NCBI GenBank assembly: GCA_028275005.1
Contig: JAQCNN010000248.1
Coordinates: 1-7,346 of the forward strand
Direction of reading: 5' to 3'
Length of the DNA stretch: 7,346 nucleotides
From: Salinirussus sp.
Lineage (GTDB): Archaea > Halobacteriota > Halobacteria > Halobacteriales > Haloarculaceae
A program made the position numbers and the translations under genes. This document shows, one piece after another, positions 1-5,201 of the stretch. The first letter of the stretch is position 1. Each line of letters begins with the position of its first letter. The notes beneath the pieces are model-generated. The model saw nothing but the letters and a program-made list of their open reading frames with translations, did not search any database and was not told where the DNA came from.

Positions 1-2
1 CG

Positions 3-131
3 GCAGGTGTCCTCTTTCAACGGGACCAGACGCTCTCTACGCGCGAGGTAGGGAACGCCGTTCACGAGATGTCGCAGTACCTCGACCAGTCCGACGTGAC
101 CCTCGAATACGTCAGCAGGAACTGGCTGTGA
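3..131 (+). CDS. C-terminal end of an unrecognised gene (partial)
   Basis: The frame starting at base 3 is open from the window edge to a TGA at 129-131, giving 42 codons that end in TLEYVSRNWL. About 34 of the 42 codons end in G or C. That is what coding haloarchaeal DNA should show, although overall GC is lower here than in the genes to the right. The segment LSTREVGNAVHEMSQYLDQSDVTLEY could form a helix, turn and helix followed by a beta strand. That resembles the end of the small winged-helix proteins common in haloarchaea, but this is a shape argument and not a family recognition. The N-terminus lies outside the window. The gene converges with the ferredoxin gene across about 174 bp. Confidence 0.5.
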   Translation, partial: AGVLFQRDQTLSTREVGNAVHEMSQYLDQSDVTLEYVSRNWL

Positions 132-305
132 CGAAGGGAGAAGACATGCGGTTCACGGCTGAAACCGACACTTGATTCTCCTGCAGTTCAAATCCAGACG
201 TAGAATAGCCATTAGAGAGTCTAACGGTGGTAAATTCCCGAGGATCGGTGGCGTCGCAACCCCGGGAGATGGTGCATTTGTTTAACGCACGTTGTACGCC
301 GTTGA
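132..305. other. Lower-GC intergenic stretch between convergent genes
   Basis: About 174 bp with roughly 50% GC, clearly below the roughly 70% of the coding DNA to the right. I find no convincing gene here. The + strand has a T-rich patch (ATTTGTTTAA, about 276-285) that could end transcription of the left-hand gene. A weak TCCCG/CGGGA inverted repeat lies at 236-240 and 263-267. A TTCAAAT motif near 187 resembles a tRNA T-loop, but its flanks do not pair. Reverse-strand reading extends the ferredoxin shadow frame through this stretch, with no recognisable protein. Confidence 0.5.
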
Positions 306-695
306 TTAGATGACGCGGTTCTGCAGGTAATCGAGGTGTTTTGCGTTGTAGACGATCTTCACCTCGTCCTCGGCCGGCGAGCCGATGCAGGTCAGCCGGA
401 CGTTCTTGTCCTCGACCTCCTCGTCGGAGAGGATCTGTTGCATGTCCATGTCGATCTCGCCCTCGACGACGATCGCGGCGCAGTTGGCACACGCGCCGGC
501 CCGGCACGAGAACGGCCAGTCGTAGCCCTGTGCCTCGGCGGCTTCGAGGATGTACTCGCCCTGGTTGACGTCGAGAGTGCCGTAGTCCTCGTCGTCAAGG
601 CTCGCGTCGGCTGCTTCCTCGAAGACCGCGTCGTCGTACATGTCCCAACCCTTGTCGTCCACGACTTCGTAGTTAAGGTACTCTACGGTAGGCAT
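306..695 (-). CDS. fdx: Halophilic-type [2Fe-2S] ferredoxin
   Basis: Encodes 129 aa, a full-length match to the plant-type [2Fe-2S] ferredoxin of Halobacterium and Haloarcula. In those organisms it is the soluble cytoplasmic electron carrier for 2-oxoacid:ferredoxin oxidoreductases. The cluster ligands are visible: C64, C69 and C72 in SCRAGACANC, and C103 in LTCIG. The very acidic N-terminal insertion (about residues 13-38, with DDEDYG) is the hallmark of the halophilic form and is absent from plant ferredoxins. The ending KHLDYLQNRVI is also characteristic. I chose the ATG at 693-695 (MPTVEYLNYE) over a TTG one codon upstream, because known haloarchaeal ferredoxins begin PTVEYLNYE after Met removal. 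The gene is monocistronic in this view and divergent from hisA. Confidence 0.97.
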   Translation of the reverse strand: MPTVEYLNYEVVDDKGWDMYDDAVFEEAADASLDDEDYGTLDVNQGEYILEAAEAQGYDWPFSCRAGACANCAAIVVEGEIDMDMQQILSDEEVEDKNVRLTCIGSPAEDEVKIVYNAKHLDYLQNRVI

Positions 696-719
696 CAACC
701 GTGTTTAGGTCCCCACCGG

Positions 720-731
720 GTTAGAAGTTAC
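720..731 (-). promoter_or_regulatory. Possible TATA element of the ferredoxin gene
   Basis: Read on the - strand, the sequence is GTAACTTCTAAC. Its T-rich core lies 28-31 bp upstream of the chosen ATG at 695, the spacing expected for a leaderless haloarchaeal transcript. The match to a TATA box is modest, so the assignment rests mainly on position and on this being the most AT-rich patch in the fdx/hisA gap. Confidence 0.35.
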
Positions 732-792
732 CCTTTTGTCGGGGTTGTGCCGGGACAGACGACACCGGAGCGGGGGCGGCCGCCGCCGGAAC

Positions 793-816
793 CGGTCGGG
801 GGTGCGCCCCGAACCG
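793..816 (+). repeat. Imperfect inverted repeat just upstream of the hisA promoter
   Basis: CGGGG (797-801) pairs with CCCCG (807-811) across a 5-nt loop. The stem extends outward through T796-A812, then G795-C814, G794-C815 and C793-G816 with A813 bulged. It abuts the putative hisA TATA element, so it could be an operator, or simply GC-rich sequence able to fold. Confidence 0.3.
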
Positions 817-830
817 CCACGCTTTCGACC
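811..830 (+). promoter_or_regulatory. Putative hisA core promoter (BRE/TATA-like)
   Basis: The sequence GAACCGCC followed by ACGCTTTCGACC places the first T of the CTTTC core at 823, 29 bp before the hisA ATG. It matches the pantoate kinase upstream element at 16 of 20 positions, and its ACGCT core recurs at the same distance before the maoC-like gene. This supports leaderless transcription of hisA. Positional evidence only. Confidence 0.5.
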
Positions 831-851
831 CGGCGCCGTCGACAGGGCGGT

Positions 852-1577
852 ATGTTCCCGGCCTTCGAGGTGGTTCCGGCAGTCGACATGCAGGACGGCC
901 AGGTGGTCCAGCTGGTCGGCGGCGAGCGTGATACCGGCCACAGCTACGGCGACCCGGTCGCGGCCGCCCGCCGGTGGGTCGACGCCGGCGCCACGACACT
1001 ACACGTCGTCGACCTCGACGGCGCCTTCGAGGGCGAGCGGGTCAACGCCGACGCCATCGACGCGCTCCGGTCGGCCGTGGACGTCGACGTCCAGCTGGGC
1101 GGGGGGATCCGCACCGCGGCCGGCGCCCGTGACCTGCTCGACCGCGGTGTCGACCGTGTGATCCTCGGCACCGCCGCCGTCGAGAACCCCGAGGTCGTCG
1201 CCGAGGTGAGTGCCGACTACCCCGAGGGGGTGCTCGTGAGCCTCGATGCAAAGGGCGGCGAGGTGGTCGTCGAAGGCTGGACCGAGGGGACCGGGCTCGA
1301 CCCCGCCGAAGCCGCAGGCCGGTACGCCGACCTGGGCGCCGCCGGGGTCCTCTTCACCGACGTGGACGTCGAGGGGCGGCTATCGGGGGTTCGGACGGAA
1401 CCCGTTCGCCGGGTCGTCGAGGCCGTCGACGTGCCCGTGGTCGCGAGCGGCGGGGTCGCCACCGTCGCGGATGTTCGGGCACTGCGCGAGGCTGGCGCCG
1501 CGGCGGTCGTCGTCGGGTCCGCGCTGTACGAGGGGGAGCTGACACTCACCGAGGCACAGCAGGCGGTCCAGGAGTAG
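852..1577 (+). CDS. hisA: ProFAR isomerase HisA (histidine biosynthesis)
   Basis: Encodes 241 aa, the usual HisA length. The enzyme opens the sugar ring of ProFAR to give PRFAR, the fourth step of histidine biosynthesis, using a single (beta/alpha)8 barrel in the cytoplasm. The two catalytic aspartates are in place: D12 in VVPAVDMQDG on strand 1, and D132 in SLDAKGG on strand 5. The phosphate-binding segments are LGGGIR (82-87) and ASGGV (198-202), followed by VGSALYEG (221-228). VQLVGGE after strand 1 favours HisA over its paralogue HisF. The reading frame stays open upstream through the antisense of fdx, but the first Met with HisA homology is the ATG at 852. It also lies 29 bp after a TATA-like element. 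No other his gene is in the window, so hisA appears to be a single unit here. Confidence 0.96.
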   Translation: MFPAFEVVPAVDMQDGQVVQLVGGERDTGHSYGDPVAAARRWVDAGATTLHVVDLDGAFEGERVNADAIDALRSAVDVDVQLGGGIRTAAGARDLLDRGVDRVILGTAAVENPEVVAEVSADYPEGVLVSLDAKGGEVVVEGWTEGTGLDPAEAAGRYADLGAAGVLFTDVDVEGRLSGVRTEPVRRVVEAVDVPVVASGGVATVADVRALREAGAAAVVVGSALYEGELTLTEAQQAVQE

Positions 1578-1591
1578 CCACAGGTGGGTTC

Positions 1592-1617
1592 CCCGGCCGA
1601 CGGAGCCGGGCAGTTTT
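1592..1617 (+). terminator. Hairpin plus T-run after hisA
   Basis: CCCGGC (1592-1597) and GCCGGG (1605-1610) form a perfect 6-bp stem with a 7-nt loop. CAG and then TTTT (1614-1617) follow, only 15 bp after the hisA stop. It looks like a textbook intrinsic terminator. Archaeal RNA polymerase mainly responds to the U-run, so the hairpin may be accessory. The same T-run doubles as the putative TATA box of the next gene. Confidence 0.55.
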
Positions 1618-1619
1618 AT
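1614..1619 (+). promoter_or_regulatory. Putative TATA box of the HxlR-family gene
   Basis: TTTTAT in an otherwise GC-rich context. Initiation 25-28 bp downstream would fall near 1640-1645, leaving a short leader of about 30-35 nt before the ATG at 1677. The predicted start point coincides with the inverted repeat at 1630-1645. Confidence 0.5.
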
Positions 1620-1629
1620 CGCGTTACCT

Positions 1630-1645
1630 GGTTCGTTCCCGAACC
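1630..1645. promoter_or_regulatory. Perfect inverted repeat, candidate HxlR operator
   Basis: GGTTCG (1630-1635), spacer TTCC, then CGAACC (1640-1645) makes a perfect 6+4+6 palindrome. It lies 11 bp after the putative TATA box and ends 31 bp before the ATG of the HxlR-family gene. A dimeric winged-helix regulator bound here would cover the transcription start, so negative autoregulation is the natural reading. Alternatively it is a hairpin in the leader RNA. Confidence 0.5.
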
Positions 1646-1676
1646 CGTATGTGCGAGCGGAGACATAATTACAGAC

Positions 1677-2024
1677 ATGTCGGAGATGTCCTCAGCACAG
1701 CAGCAGTCGGAGGGGTCGGTCGAGGAGAAGAACGCGGCGGCCTGTCCGGTCGTCGAGGCGGTCGAGGAGGTCGGCTCACAGTGGCGGCTGGTGGTGCTGT
1801 ACGACCTCGAGGAGGGCGAAAAGCGGTTCAACGAGCTCAAGCGTTCGACAGGGGCCTCCTCCCGGACGCTCTCGCGCGTGCTCGACGACTTAGAGGACGC
1901 CAGCCTGGTCAACCGCCGGGTCGAGGACCGCCCCGTCGCGACCTACTACTCGCTTGCGCCGAAGGGTGAGGCGCTCTGTCCCGTCTTCGACGAGGTCGAG
2001 GCCTGGGCCGAGGAGTGGCTGTGA
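1677..2024 (+). CDS. HxlR-family winged-helix transcription regulator
   Basis: Encodes 115 aa from the ATG at 1677; a second in-frame ATG at 1686 would give 112 aa. The family fold is clear. The start of the domain is C23-PVVEAVEEVGSQWRLVVLYDL. Next come GEKRFNELKR (48-56) and the recognition-helix region GASSRTLSRVLDDLEDASLV (59-78), then the wing RRVEDRPVATYYSLAPKGEAL (80-100). HxlR proteins bind inverted repeats as dimers, and many sense thiol-reactive or redox signals through the conserved Cys before helix 1. That residue is C23 here, with a second Cys at C101. The first 20 residues are a Gln/Ser/Glu-rich tail. The gene has its own promoter, and a candidate operator lies in its leader. 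Its stop is only 14 bp from the stop of the convergent CitE-like gene. The ligand and the target genes are unknown. Confidence 0.88.
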   Translation: MSEMSSAQQQSEGSVEEKNAAACPVVEAVEEVGSQWRLVVLYDLEEGEKRFNELKRSTGASSRTLSRVLDDLEDASLVNRRVEDRPVATYYSLAPKGEALCPVFDEVEAWAEEWL

Positions 2025-2038
2025 GCAGGCGACCCCGA

Positions 2039-2872
2039 TCACCGCTCGCCGGCCCGCTCTAGTACCCGCTCGGCCTGCTTGCGGATCGGTGCCTCGATTA
2101 GCTCGCCGTCGAGGGTGAACACCCCTGCCTCGCGCTCGGCGGCAGCCTCGGTCACCCGGCGGGCCCACTCGACCTCCTCCTCGCTGGGTGTGAACACGTC
2201 GTTGAGCGAGCCGACCTGTGCGGGGTGGATCGCCATCTTGCCGTCGTAGCCAAACTCGAGGGCGGTCTCGGCCGCGGCCCGTAGCGACTCCGTGTCACGG
2301 ATGTCGGTGTGGATCCCGTCCAGGGCGTCGACGCCCGCCGCGGCCGCGGCGATGGCGACCCGCTGGCGGGCGTAGCACAGCTCCTCACTGCCAGCCGTTC
2401 TGGTCAGCCCGACGTCCCCGGCCAGGTCCTCGCCGCCAAAGAGCAGCGAGTCGACGGCCGGGGTGTCGGCAATCGCGTCCGCCTCGAGCACGCCGCGGGC
2501 GTTCTCGACGAGGGCATGAATCGGGCGGTCGAGGCCAGCGTCCGCCAGCCGGTCGGTGAGGGCAGTGACGTCCTCGGGGGCCGTGACCTTCGGGAGGACC
2601 ACCCCGTCGGTGCTGGCGGCGACGGTGTCGCTCGCGACGGTTTCGACGTCGGCGGCCATCGGCTCGGCGTGGCCGTTCACCCGGACCCAGAGTTCGGCGT
2701 CGACTGTCAGGTCGTCGAGGACCCCGGGAAGGACCTCACGGGCACGCTCCTTGTCGGCGGGGGCGACCCCGTCCTCCAGGTCGAAGACGAGGACGTCCGC
2801 GCCGGCCTCTGGCGCCGAGCGCAGTTTGTCCGGGCTGTCGGCGGGCGTGAACAGCACACTCCGTCGTTGCAT
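2039..2872 (-). CDS. citE: CitE-like CoA-ester lyase (HpcH/HpaI aldolase superfamily)
   Basis: Encodes 277 aa, typical of the stand-alone CitE-like branch rather than the longer malyl-CoA lyases of about 320-350 aa. Family motifs occur in order: SVLFTPAD (5-12), FDLEDGVAPADK (30-41), WVRVNG with R64, LPKV (93-96), LVENARGVL (121-129) with the expected Mg ligand E124, FGGEDLAGDVG (145-155) supplying the acidic Mg ligand, DGIHTDIRD (185-193) and GYDGKMAIHPAQV (208-220). These enzymes cleave or form 3-hydroxyacyl-CoA diacids, such as malyl-, beta-methylmalyl- or citramalyl-CoA. No citrate lyase alpha or gamma subunit is nearby, so citrate lyase itself is unlikely. The divergent MaoC-like hydratase suggests beta-methylmalyl-CoA lyase (methylaspartate cycle) or citramalyl-CoA lyase; the sequence does not decide between them. 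The start is the ATG at 2870-2872 (MQRRSVLF). Confidence 0.88.
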   Translation of the reverse strand: MQRRSVLFTPADSPDKLRSAPEAGADVLVFDLEDGVAPADKERAREVLPGVLDDLTVDAELWVRVNGHAEPMAADVETVASDTVAASTDGVVLPKVTAPEDVTALTDRLADAGLDRPIHALVENARGVLEADAIADTPAVDSLLFGGEDLAGDVGLTRTAGSEELCYARQRVAIAAAAAGVDALDGIHTDIRDTESLRAAAETALEFGYDGKMAIHPAQVGSLNDVFTPSEEEVEWARRVTEAAAEREAGVFTLDGELIEAPIRKQAERVLERAGER

Positions 2873-2881
2873 ACCGGCCCT

Positions 2882-2900
2882 TTGTGACACAGGGGCACAA
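2882..2900. promoter_or_regulatory. Inverted repeat in the citE/maoC divergent promoter region
   Basis: TTGTG (2882-2886) and CACAA (2896-2900) are perfect inverted arms around 9 nt. A second arm, CACA at 2888-2891, makes a TGTG-A-CACA mini-palindrome inside. The element lies 10-28 bp upstream of the CitE ATG and overlaps the weak CTTGT core (T at 2900, -28) expected to serve as its TATA element. A bound regulator would block citE. Candidate only. Confidence 0.3.
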
Positions 2901-2932
2901 GCCCTCGGTCGGTGGCGGCGGGGTCGACCCGG

Positions 2933-2943
2933 ACGCTTTTTGC
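2933..2943 (+). promoter_or_regulatory. Putative core promoter of the MaoC-like gene
   Basis: ACGCTTTTTGC, with the first T at 2937, lies 29 bp before the GTG start at 2966. It shares the ACGCT core with the putative promoters of hisA and pantoate kinase at nearly identical spacing, and it implies a leaderless transcript. It also supports the GTG start over longer readings. Confidence 0.5.
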
Positions 2944-2965
2944 CCGACTTCACCAAGCGGGCGCC

Positions 2966-3424
2966 GTGACCGGACGCTACTACGAGGAGTTCGAGGTCGG
3001 CGAGACCATCGAACACCCGCGAACCCGGACGATCAGCGAGGCCGACAACCAGCGCTTCTGTGACATGACGATGAACCAGCAGCCGCTGCACCTGGACGCC
3101 AAACACGCCGCCGGGACCGACTTCGGCGAACGGGTGGTCAACGGGCTGTACACGATGTCGCTGGCGGTGGGGATGACGATCCCCGAGACCACCGACGGGA
3201 CCATCGTGGCCAACCTCTCCTACGATGGGGTCGAACACCCGAACCCGGTCTTTCACGGTGACACGGTCGGCGCGGAGACGACCGTGACCGACAGACGGGA
3301 GACCAGCGACGGCGAGCGCGGTGTCGTGACGATGCACGTCACGGCCCGCAAGCAGGACGGCACCGTCGTCTGTGAGTTCGACCGGACCGCGCTCTCGCTG
3401 AAACGCGAGCACGCGACGGAGTGA
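2966..3424 (+). CDS. MaoC-like (R)-hydratase/dehydratase, single hot-dog domain
   Basis: Encodes 152 aa from a GTG start (MTGRYYEEFEVGETIEH), which lies 29 bp after a TATA-like element. The frame is open further upstream, but those residues do not resemble the family. It is a single MaoC hot-dog domain: YYEEFEVGET (5-14), ISEADNQRFCDMTMNQQPLHLD (23-44), GERVVNGLYTMSLAVGM (54-70), and PVFHGDTVGAETTVTDRRETSDGERGVVTM (94-123). These proteins hydrate trans-enoyl-CoA diacids or dehydrate 3-hydroxyacyl-CoAs. The usual catalytic D-x-N-P-x-H reads N37-Q-Q-P40-L-H42 here. H42 is kept, the Asp position is Asn, and D33 lies a few residues upstream. As I recall, this TMNxxPLHLD signature marks the branch often encoded beside CitE-like lyases, including mesaconyl-CoA and itaconyl-CoA hydratases. 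It is divergent from the CitE-like gene across 93 bp and overlaps the downstream gene by one base. Confidence 0.85.
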   Translation: MTGRYYEEFEVGETIEHPRTRTISEADNQRFCDMTMNQQPLHLDAKHAAGTDFGERVVNGLYTMSLAVGMTIPETTDGTIVANLSYDGVEHPNPVFHGDTVGAETTVTDRRETSDGERGVVTMHVTARKQDGTVVCEFDRTALSLKREHATE

Positions 3425-3894
3425 TGGCCGGGGAGCGCAGGACCGAGCCCGACAGCCGCGGGTGGACAGCCGGGGCAATCGGCCGCCTCGGGGCCGCCCG
3501 CGCCCGCTACCGTGCCCGTGTCGCCCGCGGGCCCGACCCGGCAACTGTCACCAGACTCGCCCTCGGGGCGACGATCCTGTTGGCGGGCCTGCACAAGCTG
3601 GTCGCGCCCGGCGCCTGGGCGGGCTACATCGTCGGCTGGGCCGAGCCGCTGGTGGTTGTCTCCCCACGGACGTTCATGTGGCTCAACGGCCCGCCGGAGG
3701 TGCTCGTGGGCGGGCTGTTGCTCGTCGACCGGTACACCACACTCGGGGCGACAGTCGTCGCGGTCTCGCTCGCGGGGACGCTCGCCTATCTCGGGCTCGC
3801 GGCGCTGACCGGCGCGGCCTTTGTAACAGCCATCGTCCGGGACGTCGGGCTGCTCGGGCTGGCGGTCTCGGTGCTGGTGGCCTCGGCACGGTAA
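3424..3894 (+). CDS. DoxX-like four-helix membrane protein
   Basis: Encodes 156 aa from the ATG at 3424, which overlaps the upstream TGA by one base (TGATG). A GTG one codon earlier is also possible. The first 38 residues are hydrophilic and Arg-rich, so probably cytoplasmic. Four membrane segments follow at about residues 41-60 (RLALGATILLAGLHKLV), 84-101 (WLNGPPEVLVGGLLLVD), 106-128 and 131-154. The first helix, with its G-x-H-K-L motif, and the overall four-helix layout fit the DoxX/DoxX-like superfamily. Characterised members relate to thiosulfate:quinone oxidoreductase or to redox stress, but most are of unknown role. Coupling to the MaoC gene suggests co-transcription; a shared function is not evident. 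Its stop is 16 bp from that of ccdA on the other strand. Confidence 0.7.
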   Translation: MAGERRTEPDSRGWTAGAIGRLGAARARYRARVARGPDPATVTRLALGATILLAGLHKLVAPGAWAGYIVGWAEPLVVVSPRTFMWLNGPPEVLVGGLLLVDRYTTLGATVVAVSLAGTLAYLGLAALTGAAFVTAIVRDVGLLGLAVSVLVASAR

Positions 3895-3910
3895 CCGTCG
3901 GCGACTCGGG

Positions 3911-4585
3911 TCAGCCGAGCGGGCCGGCGAGTTCGAAGACGAAGAGGAGATAGTACAGCGCAATCGCGAGGAGCACCGACCCGGTGATGACGTTGATCGC
4001 GCGGCGGTGGGTCGTCAGAACCCCGAGCACGCGGTCGCGCCAGGGCTCGGAGACGACCGCAAAGCCGAGCAGCGGGCTGGCCATGCCGACCCCGAAGGCC
4101 CCGAAGTTGGCGACGCTCGAGACAGGGTCGGTAAAGAGAAACGCCCGGGCGAAAAACACCGAGATGAACCCCGGATTACACGGCAACACGATGGCCCCAA
4201 AGAACGCACCGTAGGCGAGCGCGGAGAGCGACGGAAACCGGGTCTGTGGCGGTTCGACCGCGGGGAGCCGGGCCTGTGGGTGCAGGTCGGCGACCAACAC
4301 GACCCCCAGCACCGCGAGCAGCCCGAACGCCGGCGGGGAGACCAGTTCGACGACGGCCGTCAGCGACGTCTCGAGCAGTGTCGTGAACAGGAGACCGATA
4401 CCGGCCATGAAGACGATCACCCCCAGTGCGACGAGTCCGCCGAGCACGGCGATAGAGGGGGCGTCCTCGTCCTGGTTGGAGAGAAAGGCCAGAAACGCCG
4501 GGTACAGCGGGATGACACAGACGGCCGAGAGTGGTGTGGCCAGCCCCAGCGTGAACGACGTCACAACCTCGGTAGCGGTGCTCAT
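3911..4585 (-). CDS. ccdA: CcdA-type thiol electron transporter
   Basis: Encodes 224 aa with about six hydrophobic segments, the size and topology of CcdA (the short DsbD membrane domain). CcdA passes reducing equivalents from cytoplasmic thioredoxin across the membrane to extracytoplasmic thioredoxin-like proteins. Both expected helix cysteines are present: C23 in TPLSAVCVIPLYPAFLAFL on the first helix, and C136 in GAIVLPCNPGFISVFFARAF on the fourth, each with its flanking prolines. The central loop (about 100-118, HPQARLPAVEPPQTRFPS) separates the two three-helix halves. The start ATG at 4583-4585 lies one base after the TGA of the tlpA-like gene (TGA-G-ATG), so the two genes are almost certainly one operon with coupled translation. 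The likely substrate is that neighbouring lipoprotein. Cytochrome c maturation is the classic role, but no heme genes are seen here. Confidence 0.92.
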   Translation of the reverse strand: MSTATEVVTSFTLGLATPLSAVCVIPLYPAFLAFLSNQDEDAPSIAVLGGLVALGVIVFMAGIGLLFTTLLETSLTAVVELVSPPAFGLLAVLGVVLVADLHPQARLPAVEPPQTRFPSLSALAYGAFFGAIVLPCNPGFISVFFARAFLFTDPVSSVANFGAFGVGMASPLLGFAVVSEPWRDRVLGVLTTHRRAINVITGSVLLAIALYYLLFVFELAGPLG

Positions 4586-4586
4586 C

Positions 4587-5168
4587 TCAGCAGTCGGCGG
4601 CGGCCGACTGGACCGCCTCGGCGGACTGCTGGCTCCCGGAGAAAAACTCCGCGACGCCCTCGTCACAGGCCACGATGACCGGCGTGCTCGGAGCGTTGGT
4701 GACCGTCGGTCCGAACTCCGCGACCAGCGACTCGGTCATCTCGGCCGGCGCAACCGCGAACCGCCAGTCGAACCCGTTCGACTCCGCGTGTTGCCTGACC
4801 TTTGCCGCGTCCTCGTTCGGGTCGGTGTTGAGACCGACGACGGTGACCGACCCGTCCGTGTTCGACAGCGCCTCGGACTGGCGCTGGCACTTCGGACACC
4901 ACACGGCGAACGACTGGACCGCAACAGGCCCTGCCAGCCCGTCGATGCTGAACGTCTCCTCGGTCAGCACGTCCGTCAGCTCCGTCGTCCGCCACGACCG
5001 GTCCGTGCCGCCCGGCGTCCCGCCGTCCGCCGTCCCGCTCGCGCCAGGGCCACTGTCACCGCCCACACAGCCCGCCAGTACCCCAAGGCTCAGTGCCCCG
5101 GTTGCTGCGAGGAGGCGTCGTCGTGAGGTGTGCGGTTGGAACCCGTTCGCGCCATCTTGCCCGCGCAT
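4587..5168 (-). CDS. TlpA-like thioredoxin-fold lipoprotein
   Basis: Encodes 193 aa. The N-terminus has a twin-arginine signal (S15-RRRLL, then ATGALSLGV) ending in a lipobox LAGC with the lipidated Cys at C34. It is thus exported folded through Tat and anchored outside the membrane, as is common in haloarchaea. A Gly/Ser/Thr-rich acidic linker (about 35-58) precedes a thioredoxin fold with the redox motif WCPKC (90-94) and the cis-proline region APSTPVIVACDEG. This matches the TlpA/ResA type of thiol oxidoreductase, with CcdA directly downstream as the likely electron donor. I chose the ATG at 5166-5168 (MRGQDGANG). The frame continues upstream to a TTG at 5207, but a TATA-like element sits inside that extension, 29 bp before the chosen ATG. 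The penultimate residues AADC add a further Cys of unknown role. Confidence 0.88.
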   Translation of the reverse strand: MRGQDGANGFQPHTSRRRLLAATGALSLGVLAGCVGGDSGPGASGTADGGTPGGTDRSWRTTELTDVLTEETFSIDGLAGPVAVQSFAVWCPKCQRQSEALSNTDGSVTVVGLNTDPNEDAAKVRQHAESNGFDWRFAVAPAEMTESLVAEFGPTVTNAPSTPVIVACDEGVAEFFSGSQQSAEAVQSAAADC

Positions 5169-5189
5169 ACCCGGACGACGTGCGGACAG

Positions 5190-5200
5190 AAGTAATAGAT
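5190..5200 (-). promoter_or_regulatory. Putative promoter of the tlpA-ccdA operon
   Basis: On the - strand the sequence is ATCTATTACTT. The first T of the CTATT core is at 5197, 29 bp before the ATG at 5168, which fits a leaderless transcript. This is the most AT-rich spot in the divergent gap. It argues against the longer TTG-initiated reading. Confidence 0.55.
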
Positions 5201-5201
5201 T

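Noticed and set aside
181..200. T-loop-like TTCAAAT suggesting a tRNA or an attachment site
   Set aside because: The flanking bases do not form a T-stem, and no acceptor or anticodon arm can be drawn on either strand.
775..784. GGCGGCCGCC palindrome, repeated at 6135-6144
   Set aside because: Short GC-only palindromes are expected by chance at this GC content, and the two contexts (divergent promoter region, convergent gap) differ.
336..851. Possible 172-residue N-terminal extension of HisA
   Set aside because: The frame is open only because it runs antisense through the GC-rich ferredoxin gene. HisA homology begins at the ATG at 852, and a TATA-like element lies 29 bp before it.
1584..1676. 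GTG start giving the HxlR protein 31 more residues
   Set aside because: The extension would run through the terminator hairpin, TATA-like box and palindrome, and the added residues do not look like the family.
2039..2872. Citrate lyase beta subunit as a literal function
   Set aside because: No citrate lyase alpha, gamma or ligase genes are nearby, and stand-alone CitE-like proteins generally act on other CoA esters.
2873..3544. Long upstream extension of the CitE-like frame on the - strand
   Set aside because: It is antisense to the MaoC-like gene, contains no CitE motifs, and the family N-terminus SVLFTPAD starts right after the ATG at 2872.
4007..4678. Long + strand open frame opposite ccdA and tlpA
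   Set aside because: The translation is Arg/Gly/His-rich low-complexity sequence, typical of antisense frames in high-GC DNA. The - strand proteins have clear motifs.
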